64,000 bases of DNA from Chitinophaga sp. (GCF_019236475.1 NZ_JAFAIX010000009.1:372001-436000), one strand, 5' to 3'. Shown: positions 42,570-52,221, counted from the stretch's first letter. A program made the numbers and translations. Notes: a model not told the origin generated them from the sequence alone.

Positions 42570-45500
42570 TTAGAATTTAACATTTAATCCAACCGCTAGT
42601 CCTTTGGTAGCAGGAACACCAGCATAATCAATACCTACAGAGCCAGAGCCCACCACCCCAGCGCCAGCAGCACTTACTTCAGGGTCCATACCTCTGTAGT
42701 TGGTGAACAGCAGCAGATTGGTACCGGATAAGGTAACAGAAGCACCTTTCAGCCATGGTGTACGGGCCAGTGTGGAAGTTGGAAGTGCATATGAGAGTGC
42801 CAGGGAACGCAAACGCAGCCAGTTAACTGTCTGGATGAAGTTTTCTGCATTCTTGGAGTAGATGTTACGATAGTAGTCTTCTGAAGCTACCACTGTTTTG
42901 GTGGCATTTTCATATTTTCCTGTTGTTGAATTCAGGACCACACCATTGAACGTGATATTGTTACCACGATTCATGGTAACGTCGCTCAGACCATTTACGG
43001 TCATCAGCCATTCTGTACCATTGTAGATATCACCACCAACGCGGAAGTCCCACAGCATAGACAGGTTGAAGTTTTTATAGGTGAAACTGTTATTCAGACC
43101 ACCCAATACCTTAGGCTCTCTGTTACCAACTGGTAAAGTCATCAAGGATGTTGGCATTGGATAGCCAGTAGTTGGATTCAGAATAAGGTTACCCTTGTCA
43201 TCTGTCTGGTATTTGGAACCGCTCAGTCCCATGAACAGGCCTTGGTTAAAGGAAGCAGCTTTCGCGCTACCTACCTGTACATCTGTTACGTACAGGATAG
43301 AGATACCACCTGGTAATTCTCTTACGCGGCCGCTGTTATGAGAAAGGTTCAGGCTTACGTCCCAGTTGAAGTTTTTGTTTCTTACTGGATTACCATTGAT
43401 CGTCAGTTCAAAGCCTTTGTTTTCAATAACGCCAGCGTTTACAGAACGCAGGATATATCCGGTAGCGTTACTTACCCTTGGGGAAAGGATTTGGTCAACA
43501 CTTTTGTTATTGTAATAGGTAAAGTCGAAGCCTACACGATTACGGAGGAAACGCATTTCCGCACCGAATTCATAAGAACTGGTATGTTCTGGTTTCAGAT
43601 TTGGGTTTCCGAGGGTATAGGAGTTACGGTAACCGCCACCATTCACCAGTAAAGGACCATCTACATATGTTTGTGTAGCATATGGATCGGTGTCTTTACC
43701 TACGCTGGCCCATGAAGCGCGTACTTTACCAAAGGAGAGTACATTGCTTTTCGGCAACAGCTCTGAGAAGACAAAGCTTCCACTAACAGAAGGGTAGAAG
43801 AAGGAACGGTATTGAATAGGGAGGGTAGAGCTCCAGTCATTACGTCCGGTAACACCCAGGTAGAGGAAGTTTTTATAAGCTACTCTTAATTCAGAATAAA
43901 CACCTACCAATCTTTTCTGGCTCCAGAAATCTTGTGCATACCTGTTTTTGGGATCGCCATTGTTCAGGGATACATAGCCAGGAATGGAGAAGTTTTCCAC
44001 TCTTACAGAGGTGGATTTATTGTAATAATCTTCCGTATTGTGACCCAGGAGGAGGTTCAGATCGAAGTCTTTCACTTGTTTGTGGAAGTTCAGCATCAGG
44101 TTACCACTCACGAAGTTGAAGCGTTTATTCGTTTCTGAGTACATCCCTTTCTGCCATTTAATGGCCACATCAGAACCTGGGCTGATTAAGCTGTTGAAGG
44201 TTGTCAGGAAGTTATCGATACCCAAGCGGTAGGTCGCATCCAACCAGTTGGTAATTTTTACATTGGCGTATACGTTACCGAGGATACGGGTAGTTTTATC
44301 TTTCTGCGGGTTTTTGTTAACTGTCCAATAAGCGTTATCGATATCGCTTTCAGGGTTTACACCTGGAACGAGGCGGCGTTGGGAGCCGTCAGGATTTTGC
44401 CAGTTGGACATATTATCACTAACAGGCCAGGTCAGGATGCTTTCCAGGTAGCCATGGCCACCAGCGCCCCACAGACCGGAACCAGTCAATGTTTTCTGGG
44501 TTTCGCTCGCAGCGTAGGTAGCGTTTACACCGAAGGTGAAACGGCCGATTTGCTGTTCGCCATTGAAGCGCACAGAAGAACGGTTATAGCTAGTAGTAGG
44601 AACGATACCGGTTTGGTCCAGGTTAGAACCAGACAAGAGGAACTTGCTAGTTTTGGTACCACCGGAAACGTTGAAGCTATTATCGAAAGAGTGAGCTGTT
44701 TGGAAGAAATCTCCAAGGTTATCGTACACTTGTTCGCCTGGTTTGAATGGATCTCCCCAAGAGAGTGCAGTGTTAGGATTCAGTGTACCACTGAGGTAGC
44801 TGCCTTGTTTATATTTGTTCTGCAGTTTAGGTAATCTGTTTACCCAGTTGGTAGTATATCTTGGCGTAACAGAAGCTGTTACGGTACCTTCTGCACCTTT
44901 TTTAGTGGTAATCACAATCGCACCGGCAGCAGCGGAGAGGCCATACAGCGCAGCCGCAGCGGGGCCTTTCAGCACAGATACGGATTCAATATCTTCCGGG
45001 TTAATATCCATTGCGCGGTTACTGTTGGTAGTAGAGATGTTCACGGAACCGTCGAAGGAACTGTTGTCTCCCTGACCAGTACTGTTGTTCATCGGTACTC
45101 CATCGATTACGAACAGTGGTTGGTTATTACGTTCCAGGGAGGTACCACCGCGGATGATGATAGAAGCAGAAGAACCTGGTGCACCACCTGCATTGGTGAT
45201 GTTTACACCGGCTACTTTACCATTCAGTGAGTTTACCAAGTTCGCATCTTTGTTTTTCAACAGTTCATCAGATTTGATGTCCTGTACCGCATAACCGAGT
45301 GCTTTCTTTTCTTTTTTGATACCCATGGCGGTAACAACTACTTCGTTGAGGCCTGTTTGGGTAGATTTCAATGTTACATTCAGCGTAGTGGCTTCACCTA
45401 CTACAAAGCTTTGTGTAAGGTAACCGATAAAGGAGAATTCAATAGTTTGACCTGGGTTTGCTTTTATGGTATAGTGGCCATTCCCATCCGTACTGGTGTT

Positions 45501-45659
45501 GGTATTATTTTCCCGGATGCGTACAGTTACGCCGGGTAAAATTTCCTTGTCACTGGAAATTACAGTACCGGAGATTACCTTTTGTTGCGCTTGGGAGAAG
45601 CAGGGCAACAAAAGTGCTATTAACGAGAACATCGTTAATAACCTGAGTTTGTTTCTCAT
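42570..45659 (-). CDS. SusC/RagA-type TonB-linked outer membrane protein
   Basis: 1029 residues. A signal peptide (about 1-25, SQA^Q), carboxypeptidase-like domain (about 28-110), a short TonB-box-like segment NEVVVTAMG, plug domain (about 120-235, with PLFVIDGVPMNNS and SVLKGPAAAALYG), then a 22-strand barrel ending NVKF. It imports bulky nutrients with its SusD partner, encoded 12 bases downstream. No regulator gene is adjacent; a 20-bp-phased direct repeat (45750-45779) upstream is a candidate control site. Confidence 0.95.
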   Translation of the reverse strand: MRNKLRLLTMFSLIALLLPCFSQAQQKVISGTVISSDKEILPGVTVRIRENNTNTSTDGNGHYTIKANPGQTIEFSFIGYLTQSFVVGEATTLNVTLKSTQTGLNEVVVTAMGIKKEKKALGYAVQDIKSDELLKNKDANLVNSLNGKVAGVNITNAGGAPGSSASIIIRGGTSLERNNQPLFVIDGVPMNNSTGQGDNSSFDGSVNISTTNSNRAMDINPEDIESVSVLKGPAAAALYGLSAAAGAIVITTKKGAEGTVTASVTPRYTTNWVNRLPKLQNKYKQGSYLSGTLNPNTALSWGDPFKPGEQVYDNLGDFFQTAHSFDNSFNVSGGTKTSKFLLSGSNLDQTGIVPTTSYNRSSVRFNGEQQIGRFTFGVNATYAASETQKTLTGSGLWGAGGHGYLESILTWPVSDNMSNWQNPDGSQRRLVPGVNPESDIDNAYWTVNKNPQKDKTTRILGNVYANVKITNWLDATYRLGIDNFLTTFNSLISPGSDVAIKWQKGMYSETNKRFNFVSGNLMLNFHKQVKDFDLNLLLGHNTEDYYNKSTSVRVENFSIPGYVSLNNGDPKNRYAQDFWSQKRLVGVYSELRVAYKNFLYLGVTGRNDWSSTLPIQYRSFFYPSVSGSFVFSELLPKSNVLSFGKVRASWASVGKDTDPYATQTYVDGPLLVNGGGYRNSYTLGNPNLKPEHTSSYEFGAEMRFLRNRVGFDFTYYNNKSVDQILSPRVSNATGYILRSVNAGVIENKGFELTINGNPVRNKNFNWDVSLNLSHNSGRVRELPGGISILYVTDVQVGSAKAASFNQGLFMGLSGSKYQTDDKGNLILNPTTGYPMPTSLMTLPVGNREPKVLGGLNNSFTYKNFNLSMLWDFRVGGDIYNGTEWLMTVNGLSDVTMNRGNNITFNGVVLNSTTGKYENATKTVVASEDYYRNIYSKNAENFIQTVNWLRLRSLALSYALPTSTLARTPWLKGASVTLSGTNLLLFTNYRGMDPEVSAAGAGVVGSGSVGIDYAGVPATKGLAVGLNVKF

Positions 45660-45749
45660 GTTAAACGTTTTAGAAAATGATGATAATCCTGGTTGACTAA
45701 TTAATTATTGATTACTGTTTAGTTAATAAGGAGCATAGTTTGTTTTATG

Positions 45750-45779
45750 TCTACATACTCGGGTTTAGATCTACATACT
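45750..45779. promoter_or_regulatory. Phased direct repeat TCTACATACT x2
   Basis: Identical decamers at 45750-45759 and 45770-45779 have a period of exactly 20 bp, two helical turns, so both face the same side of DNA. They lie 91-120 bases upstream of the SusC ATG, a position suited to an activator. Confidence 0.5.
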
Positions 45780-45954
45780 GGAATACGACGTGAAATTACA
45801 GTTGGCTTCGAGCACAGCAGATTAATGTACTAAGATATATGCAAATACAAGAAAATTCAAGCAAGTTTTTAAAAAAATTGCTTTTGTAAGGGCGATTGCC
45901 CATAATTTTTTTTATTTGTTTAAAAAGTGCAAGGTAACGTGGATATATAAACGA

Positions 45955-45983
45955 AAAAATCCTCCATACGTTGGAGGATTTTT
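45955..45983 (-). terminator. Terminator of the 58-residue gene
   Basis: AAAAATCCTCCA (45955-45966) and TGGAGGATTTTT (45972-45983) form a 12-bp stem with a five-base loop and T-runs on both strands. Confidence 0.82.
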
Positions 45984-46007
45984 AAAATTATGAATAAAAT
46001 TAATTTA

Positions 46008-46184
46008 TTAGCGCTTAGATGTTAGTTCCTTTGGTAGGCCTACCCTTAGCAAAAACTCGCGGGCTTCTTCTGCTTTTTTGACAAAAAACGGATGTTTACT
46101 GAAATCGCGGTCACATGCCCAAATTGGATATGCCTTATCAAAGAAACTGTTTTTGTTTTGGGGGGTAATTAGTTTTTTGTTCAT
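46008..46184 (-). CDS. Small orphan protein, 58 residues
   Basis: Start ATG 46184 (MNKKLITPQNKNSFF); an upstream extension of ten codons crosses the leader and is rejected. The protein is basic, with no membrane helix or signal peptide. It has one Cys (IWACDRDF) and a helical C-terminal half (HPFFVKKAEEAREFLLRVGLPKEL). I recognise no family. The gene is convincing because it has its own consensus promoter (46212-46241) and a strong terminator (45955-45983) and stands alone. A small regulator or a peptide of a larger system are possibilities without evidence. Confidence 0.6.
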   Translation of the reverse strand: MNKKLITPQNKNSFFDKAYPIWACDRDFSKHPFFVKKAEEAREFLLRVGLPKELTSKR

Positions 46185-46211
46185 AATTACTGTTATTTGT
46201 GTATTCAATAA

Positions 46212-46241
46212 CAAAGGTATTTATTGATTATCTCCGAACAA
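46212..46241 (-). promoter_or_regulatory. Promoter of the 58-residue gene
   Basis: The minus strand has TTG (46239-46241), 19 bases, then TACCTTTG (46212-46219), a full TAnnTTTG match about 28 bases before the ATG. Confidence 0.6.
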
Positions 46242-46334
46242 CAGTAATAACCCTGCCGAAAAGTTATTCAAATGTTATTATAATTCTGATATCATTTTGA
46301 CATCCGAATTACTCGGCGGCAGGGCCTATTTTAA

Positions 46335-48773
46335 TCAATCATCATTATCTTTTTTCTTCTTCTCCAGTATCACAAAAGCGCTACGTTTAGGCGCTGGCAT
46401 TACTGATGCTTCTCCTTTGATAGCTTTCCAGATCACTTCATTCAGTTCCAGATCAGGAGCAGCATCTTCTTTGGAGAAGTTGAATGCTGCGGATCTTTTG
46501 CTACTTTCATTATCAGCCATGTTACGGATGTTCAAATCTATCAGCGCTGGCTTAACGGTATATGGAGTGAAGTCGGGTGTAGCGGTGAAGCACTCGTACA
46601 GCGGCACAGCAGCAGCATCGTACTGACTCATAGGAGGTAAGCCGAGGATCAGTTCCATAGTACGGAGGAAACCAGATGTAGAGTACATCGTACTTACAAC
46701 GGCTTTACGTTTTACGTAAGGGCCAATTACATAGGCCGGAGAACGGTGCGCATCTATGTGATCAGGGCCGTTCTGTGCATCATCTTCCAAGATGAACACC
46801 ACCGACTCTTTCCAGAGGGGACTGTGTGACAGGTGATCCAGTAGTCTGCCTACGGCTAAATCATTATCTGCCACCGCAGAGCGAGGAGCAATTTTCCCTT
46901 TACGCTGACCACTGGTATGATCGTTGGAGATACGGATAGTGCTGAATTGCGGTACTGCATTAATGGCCAGCAGGGAATCAAAATCATGCTGCCATGCGTC
47001 TACACGCACCTGGTCTGGGATATCCATGTCGAACCCAGGAGAGTAGGGAGACATGTGTCCCTCCAGTGTTTTCAGTTGCGCTTTATTAAACGAACCGAAT
47101 TCGCCATAGCTGCGGAAACTAACGCCTGCGCGTTTGCAGTAATCCCAGATGAAGCCATCTTTAGGATAGGTCACTGGGCGGCCGCCTTCATAATTGGTGG
47201 TACCACCACGGTTACCATAACTAGTAGGCCAGGTTTTTTCCACTACATCAGTAGCATAAGCAGCCATGCTCCAGTTATGACCATCGGCGCTTACTTCGGC
47301 ATCTACATAGAAGTTGTCGAGCAGTACAAAATCTTCGGCAAATGCGTGCTGGTTAGGTGTTACACCTCTGCCAAAGAGCGTGAGGGAAGAATCACCATTA
47401 CCTTGTGGCAAATCGCCCAATACCTGATCGTAGGTACGGTTTTCTTTAATGATATAGAAAACGTGTTTGATAGGAGATTTATCGCCTTGCTTACGGGGAA
47501 TAGGGTTACCTTCTTCCCCATCAGCGAGGAGCACTTTTTTATCGGAGAATGGTGTATTCGCATACACCATTTTCGTATAGGCTTTCAGTTGAATTTCTGT
47601 TGGCGCATCGATGAATGACAGCGTTCCTTTGAAGAGCCCTGCGATATATTGCAGACGGCTATTGGCGGTGCTACCTGTATGAATGCCGCTGTTATCCAAG
47701 ATGCTGATAGGCTGCGGGCCTTGTGGATTAGCGAAGCTGGTGTTACCTTTTCCGTTTGTCACCAGAATTTTATTGCCCAATACTTTTACGTTGGTAGGGT
47801 ACCATCCTACAGGAATAAAGCCCATACTCTGACTCTTGCCAGGATTGGATACATCAAATACAGCGAGACAGTTATTATCCGCATTGGCGATATATAATAC
47901 TTTTTCATTGTTGCTCAGGGCCAAACCATTGGTGGTAGAGCCACTCAACTGCGTAGGGTAGAGCGTAGTGCCAATGGTTTCCAGTACTTTGCCGTTGCTG
48001 GTATTAATCACAGAAACGGTATTGTCATTGGCATTGGCCACAAAGAGGGTACGACCTTTTTTATCCAGCAGCAATTCATTTGGGTGATTACCAACCTCGA
48101 TGGATTGTAATACTTCGTAGTTAGCGGTAGATACGACTGCCACAGAACGGCCGCCCCAAACAGAGATATACAGTTTGGAATCATCCGGAGACAATACACA
48201 GCTATAGGCAATGTCTGGCAATTGCAGTCGGTGCAATGTTTTACCGGAAACAGGGTCCAGTACGTAGAGGGAGCTGTCTTCTTTCGTAACGGTATACAGG
48301 CGGGTATTGGCTCTGTTTACAGCAATACCAGCAGGACTAATTTTCTGTTTAGGCCAAGGTTTGCCCATAACGATGGTATCCTGTTGCGTGAATTTACCAT
48401 TCTTGATATGGAAATCAATAATCCAGTTGTCGTTTGCACCGGAGGCATAAAGATGTTTTTCATCGCGGCTGAAAGCGAGGCCGTACCAGGCTTTGCCAAC
48501 GATGGCACTGTCGATGATTTGCGCTGTCTTAGGATCGATCAGTTGTACAGATTGCGTGCTTTGTCCGTTATTGGTAACGGCCAGGTATTTCCCGGAGGAA
48601 CTGAGTTGCATGTTGAGCGGCAGATCGCCCAACTGAATGGAATGTCCGGCAGGACTTAATTTCCAGCCATTTGGCAGCAGGACCTGATTCGTAGATGGCT
48701 GCGGGCCAGGCAACTGTGCATAGGAAGCCATGCTCAGCAAGGAAAGAGAGAAAAGTATACTTATTGGTTTCAT
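46335..48773 (-). CDS. YncE-like beta-propeller fused to a phosphoesterase
   Basis: 812 residues with a signal peptide (about 1-19, SYA^Q). Residues about 30-400 form a YVTN/YncE-type propeller with repeats such as LSPDDSKLYISVWGG and LFVANANDNTVSVINTSNGKVLETI. Residues about 430-760 are an alkaline-phosphatase-superfamily phosphoesterase of the phospholipase C/acid phosphatase type (HVFYIIKENRTYDQVLGD, FILEDDAQNGPDHIDAHRSP with metal-binding residues). It is probably periplasmic; the substrate is unknown. A TACTTTCG box (48803-48810) is one mismatch from consensus. Confidence 0.88.
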   Translation of the reverse strand: MKPISILFSLSLLSMASYAQLPGPQPSTNQVLLPNGWKLSPAGHSIQLGDLPLNMQLSSSGKYLAVTNNGQSTQSVQLIDPKTAQIIDSAIVGKAWYGLAFSRDEKHLYASGANDNWIIDFHIKNGKFTQQDTIVMGKPWPKQKISPAGIAVNRANTRLYTVTKEDSSLYVLDPVSGKTLHRLQLPDIAYSCVLSPDDSKLYISVWGGRSVAVVSTANYEVLQSIEVGNHPNELLLDKKGRTLFVANANDNTVSVINTSNGKVLETIGTTLYPTQLSGSTTNGLALSNNEKVLYIANADNNCLAVFDVSNPGKSQSMGFIPVGWYPTNVKVLGNKILVTNGKGNTSFANPQGPQPISILDNSGIHTGSTANSRLQYIAGLFKGTLSFIDAPTEIQLKAYTKMVYANTPFSDKKVLLADGEEGNPIPRKQGDKSPIKHVFYIIKENRTYDQVLGDLPQGNGDSSLTLFGRGVTPNQHAFAEDFVLLDNFYVDAEVSADGHNWSMAAYATDVVEKTWPTSYGNRGGTTNYEGGRPVTYPKDGFIWDYCKRAGVSFRSYGEFGSFNKAQLKTLEGHMSPYSPGFDMDIPDQVRVDAWQHDFDSLLAINAVPQFSTIRISNDHTSGQRKGKIAPRSAVADNDLAVGRLLDHLSHSPLWKESVVFILEDDAQNGPDHIDAHRSPAYVIGPYVKRKAVVSTMYSTSGFLRTMELILGLPPMSQYDAAAVPLYECFTATPDFTPYTVKPALIDLNIRNMADNESSKRSAAFNFSKEDAAPDLELNEVIWKAIKGEASVMPAPKRSAFVILEKKKKDNDD

Positions 48774-48902
48774 AATCAGTTGGTGTGTTGTAAACCTGAG
48801 GGCGAAAGTAGAAATGACCGTTTAATTAATGTATTAAATGATTGTTACTAAATCAACTCCAACCTGTCTGCATCCCTTAAAATACTAATTTTTTGGCATT
48901 TT

Positions 48903-49007
48903 TTATACCCCATAGAATTCTTTCAGATCTTTGCTATTAGGAGCATTGGCTTTCAAATCGGGACGCACCGCGTCCCGGATTGCGTTACGGAAACTGTGGC
49001 TTCGAGG
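48903..49007 (-). other. Possible gene remnant with an internal palindrome
   Basis: A 34-codon open frame without a start reads SFRNAIRDAVRPDLKANAP and onward to a TAA at 48905-48903. It contains the perfect hairpin CGGGACGC-ACC-GCGTCCCG (48959-48977). The residue pattern looks coding, but it could equally be a translated intergenic repeat; the opposite strand is also open. Confidence 0.25.
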
Positions 49008-49017
49008 TTAAGTAGCA

Positions 49018-49281
49018 TTATAAGAAATAGTAGTGAGGATTGGTGTAGCCTAATGCGCATATTACCAGGTAGAATAATATTGTCATCATAACAATTGTTC
49101 CTACGGTAATGGATATACGTATATGCAATTGATTTCTAAATATCCTAAATGAGTTTCCTTTTTTGTTCAAGCGCCAGTAGATCCAATGGATAAATAAGCT
49201 GAGATATACTGCTGGGATCAGTAGTACGGGGATAATTGCAAATAGCAATAATCCGGCTGCAATGGCGGCTTGTAGGAACAT
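49018..49281 (-). CDS. Small membrane protein, 87 residues
   Basis: Two hydrophobic helices (about 5-32 and 57-77) flank a short basic loop (YWRLNKKGNSFRIFRNQ), so it is a hairpin-like inner-membrane protein. No family is recognised. It follows the TonB-C-terminal-domain gene with a 12-base gap on the same strand, so the two are probably co-transcribed and may work together. Confidence 0.6.
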   Translation of the reverse strand: MFLQAAIAAGLLLFAIIPVLLIPAVYLSLFIHWIYWRLNKKGNSFRIFRNQLHIRISITVGTIVMMTILFYLVICALGYTNPHYYFL

Positions 49282-49293
49282 AGGGGTTGTTTA

Positions 49294-49803
49294 TTATTCG
49301 TCTTGAAGGCAGATTCTTATGGGCAAAAACATTTTAACATTTACTTTCCTGCCATGGTATTTTCCTGGGGGCCAACAAGGCATTGATTTCAATACACGTA
49401 AGCCCTCTTTATCCATAAAAGTGTATTCTTCTGGGTGCTTTTGGACAATGCAGGCATTTCTGATAGCCCCTTTTGTATCGATGATAAATTCGAGGTTGAT
49501 TTTTCCTTGTAGATAATCGCCTTCCGAGTTAAGATGGATGTTATGAAACAGGAATGTATTAAGTGCGGCTCCCCCTCCAGGAAATACCGGCTGTACCTCT
49601 GGAATAGTAGTTACTATTTCCTCCATAATGGTGTCGTAAGTAGACAGGCAGTTACTTGTTTTTTGGGATATTTTTTGAGAACTACTATCTATCAGATCGC
49701 CTTTTTCATTCACTACACATCCTCTCAGATAAATGGAGTCAGATTGTCCGTATGACTGACTAATACAGCATAGGTGGGCCACTAAGAACAACAGGTATTT
49801 CAT
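49294..49803 (-). CDS. Secreted protein with a TonB C-terminal domain
   Basis: 169 residues with a signal peptide (about 1-19, SYG^Q). Residues about 70-165 match the TonB C-terminal domain: PVFPGGGAALNTFLFHNI, GKINLEFIIDTKGAIRNACIVQ, and LKSMPCWPPGKYHGRKVNVKMFLPI. Unlike a true TonB it has no lasting membrane anchor or proline-rich spacer, so it cannot reach from ExbBD to the outer membrane in the classical way. Such free domains are common in Bacteroidota and poorly understood. It is divergent from the WG-repeat genes. Confidence 0.75.
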   Translation of the reverse strand: MKYLLFLVAHLCCISQSYGQSDSIYLRGCVVNEKGDLIDSSSQKISQKTSNCLSTYDTIMEEIVTTIPEVQPVFPGGGAALNTFLFHNIHLNSEGDYLQGKINLEFIIDTKGAIRNACIVQKHPEEYTFMDKEGLRVLKSMPCWPPGKYHGRKVNVKMFLPIRICLQDE

Positions 49804-49853
49804 GGCATAAAGGGATTACTGTTTTAAATATACAATTGATTCTCTATAAAAAC

Positions 49854-49884
49854 TTGTTCATTCCCAATTTAGGTGGCATATTTG
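49854..49884 (+). promoter_or_regulatory. Promoter of the WG-repeat operon
   Basis: TTG (49854-49856), 20 bases, then CATATTTG (49877-49884), one mismatch from TAnnTTTG. The transcript would start near 49891, 27 bases before the ATG at 49918. Confidence 0.4.
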
Positions 49885-49917
49885 TACTTTACAGGCCCAT
49901 ATTTTTACGGTTTAACC

Positions 49918-52221
49918 ATGAAATACCTAAAGTATATTACTCCATTGCTGTTCCCGGTTGTTGCCCACGGCCAGCAGATCACAGATGCAGATTACCTTGG
50001 AAAGTTTGACGGACTATTCGCCCCGGTAAAAATCAATTCCCAGCCTCAATTGCTCCATATGTCTGGTATGGTATTAATCGATAAGTTGGAGAACCAAGGC
50101 TATTATGGTACGGTGGTAGGTGTGAAGCATAACGCCTATGGCGCCATTAATAATGCCGGTAAAATTATTGCCCCCTTCCAGTTTGACGAGGTAAAGCTCC
50201 TGGATGAAAAGGATGAATATATTCCTAGGAAAAACTATTGCTTTGTTGTTACCAAGCTGAATGGGAAATACGGAGCAGTGGACACGCTGGGCAATGTGCT
50301 CTGTCCTCAAGAATACGATGAAATCGACCGATTAAATCCCCGCGTGATGAAGGTACGCAAAGGCGACCATTGGGGATGGGCTGATATTAAAACAGGCAAA
50401 TTACTACAGGAGCCTGTTTATGATGAGGTAGACGACAGCTATGTAACGGCCTTCGTCAAAATTACAAAAAACGGAAAACAAGGTCTGGCAAAGGATGACG
50501 GCACTGTGGTGGTGGCGCCAGAATACAATGGGTTCCAATACCTGGGTTATGATGACTACAGTTTCTTTGGTTATGCAATAGGGGATAAAGTAGGCATTAT
50601 GAGCGGGAATGGCCGGAAAGTAACACCCGCTATCTATACCATCATTACCAGAGGACCCATCCCAGGCACTTTCGCAGTAGCCCTGGATGGTAAAATTGGT
50701 TTTACAGATGCAGCCGGAACAACCCTCGTCGTTCCGCAATACACAGCAGCGCGCCCTTACGGCGACGCCGTTCTCATCAAAAAGGCTAAGGTAGGTGTGC
50801 TGGACAAACATTTCAAAGAAATTGTACCCACCATATATGATGAGATCCAGGTATATAGTGAGAGTGGCCAATTTTTGACAGAATCGGTGGCATTTGAAAG
50901 TCTCTGGGCTAAAATGGGCCCCCCTGCTTTCTTCATTGCCCGGAAAGGAGTGCTGTACAACGTATATGACAGCACTGGAAAAAAAGTACTGCCGGAAGAT
51001 TATAAAAATATCACGCTCCTGAATTACAGAGGGAAACAACTGTTGCTCGTGCATACCCAACAAGGTAAGCACGCCCTCATGCGGACGGACGGAACTACCA
51101 TCGTACCTAATGGTGCGGATAATATCGCGGAAGGATATGCATCGGAATTTACTTATTCGGATGATGCTGCTGGCCCAGAGAAAGATGATTACGTGGCAGT
51201 AATCAAAGGGAAACATATCGGCCTATACAATATCAACAACGGCAAAGAAATCCTGCCGGCTCGTTATACCAATATTTCCTGGCAGAATCCCCGTTTGCTA
51301 TCCCTCCGGAAAGATGGCGATAGCAGCGGTGTGGCAAATGCGGAAGGCAAGATCGTTGGCAAATTCGCTCAATATGGATTTCATACACCCGTAGATACAA
51401 ACCGTATTATCGTCATTAATTACCTGAAAAACGGTAATAAGGAAACAAGGCTCGTTGATCTTGCTGGAGCTACCTTGTATGCCAACTCCAAATGGGAGTT
51501 CCGGGAAACCCAATACGCCAGAATGTTGATCCCGGAAAAAGAAAGAAAATATACCATCTCTTATCATGACGGACTGTTAAAAGTTTGGGGCGAAAACAGA
51601 TCTAATCTATTCCTCGATACAAACGGAAAAGAAGTAGTGTTCGATGATTTCAGTTTTGTTGGTGATTTCTGGAACGGACTGGCAGTGGCATCTAAAATAG
51701 ATGCGAACGACAAAGAATTGTTTGGTATTATCAACCTGAAAAAAGAAGTGATTTATCCTTTAACGGCAACGGAAATGCATACCATGGAAGGGAATCTGAT
51801 CCAAGTAGAACAGGATACTTTACGCGGTGTCATCAAACAGGATGGTAGTATATTCATTCCCGTTAAATATACCAGTATAGATAAGTTTTATGATCTGCCT
51901 TACTATAAGGTGGGAATGGGTAATAACTACGGTGTGCTGGACTCCCTCGGTAAAATGATCATCCCGCCTGTGTACAATGATATTACCTACAATAAATCCG
52001 CTACGCTGTTTGAAGTACAACAGGACGATAAGTTCGGGCTACTCGACAGCACAGGACACGCTATTATTCCAGTCATCTACGATGAAATGGAGACCAATGG
52101 CGGATTTGAGGCTCCCATTTTCCCGGTACTCGTGAAGAAAGATAATAAATACATATACCTGGATGAACAAGGCAAACCACTGCCTTTCCGTTCTGATAAA
52201 TTGAAAGGATATAATGACTAA
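49918..52221 (+). CDS. Secreted WG-repeat protein 1
   Basis: 767 residues from ATG 49918 (MKYLKYITPLLFPVVAHGQQ, a signal peptide). A GTG 15 codons upstream lies in the promoter and is rejected. After the signal, nearly the whole protein is about 15 WG-type repeats of 40-50 residues. Each is a G-K-x-G-x-x-x-x-x-G-K-x-I-x-P-x-x-Y-D-x-I block, for example NGKYGAVDTLGNVLCPQEYDE. The repeats form beta-rich solenoid-like arrays; the function of the family is unknown. The stop overlaps the start of the second WG-repeat gene in ATGACTAA, so translation is coupled. Confidence 0.85.
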   Translation: MKYLKYITPLLFPVVAHGQQITDADYLGKFDGLFAPVKINSQPQLLHMSGMVLIDKLENQGYYGTVVGVKHNAYGAINNAGKIIAPFQFDEVKLLDEKDEYIPRKNYCFVVTKLNGKYGAVDTLGNVLCPQEYDEIDRLNPRVMKVRKGDHWGWADIKTGKLLQEPVYDEVDDSYVTAFVKITKNGKQGLAKDDGTVVVAPEYNGFQYLGYDDYSFFGYAIGDKVGIMSGNGRKVTPAIYTIITRGPIPGTFAVALDGKIGFTDAAGTTLVVPQYTAARPYGDAVLIKKAKVGVLDKHFKEIVPTIYDEIQVYSESGQFLTESVAFESLWAKMGPPAFFIARKGVLYNVYDSTGKKVLPEDYKNITLLNYRGKQLLLVHTQQGKHALMRTDGTTIVPNGADNIAEGYASEFTYSDDAAGPEKDDYVAVIKGKHIGLYNINNGKEILPARYTNISWQNPRLLSLRKDGDSSGVANAEGKIVGKFAQYGFHTPVDTNRIIVINYLKNGNKETRLVDLAGATLYANSKWEFRETQYARMLIPEKERKYTISYHDGLLKVWGENRSNLFLDTNGKEVVFDDFSFVGDFWNGLAVASKIDANDKELFGIINLKKEVIYPLTATEMHTMEGNLIQVEQDTLRGVIKQDGSIFIPVKYTSIDKFYDLPYYKVGMGNNYGVLDSLGKMIIPPVYNDITYNKSATLFEVQQDDKFGLLDSTGHAIIPVIYDEMETNGGFEAPIFPVLVKKDNKYIYLDEQGKPLPFRSDKLKGYND

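Larger units (their letters stand above)
45660..46007. other. AT-rich leader and control region of the SusC/SusD unit
   Basis: About 350 bases. It holds the direct repeat TCTACATACT (45750 and 45770), long A/T tracts (45850-45960) and the terminator of the 58-residue gene (45955-45983). A weak TGTATTTG box is on the minus strand near 45842-45849. No reading frame is convincing. Confidence 0.45.

Noticed and set aside
42570..45659. Peptidase or glycosidase assignment for SusC/SusD pair 1
   Set aside because: No degradative enzyme is linked on the same strand; the nearby phosphoesterase is separated by an independent small gene and terminator, so naming a substrate would be guesswork.
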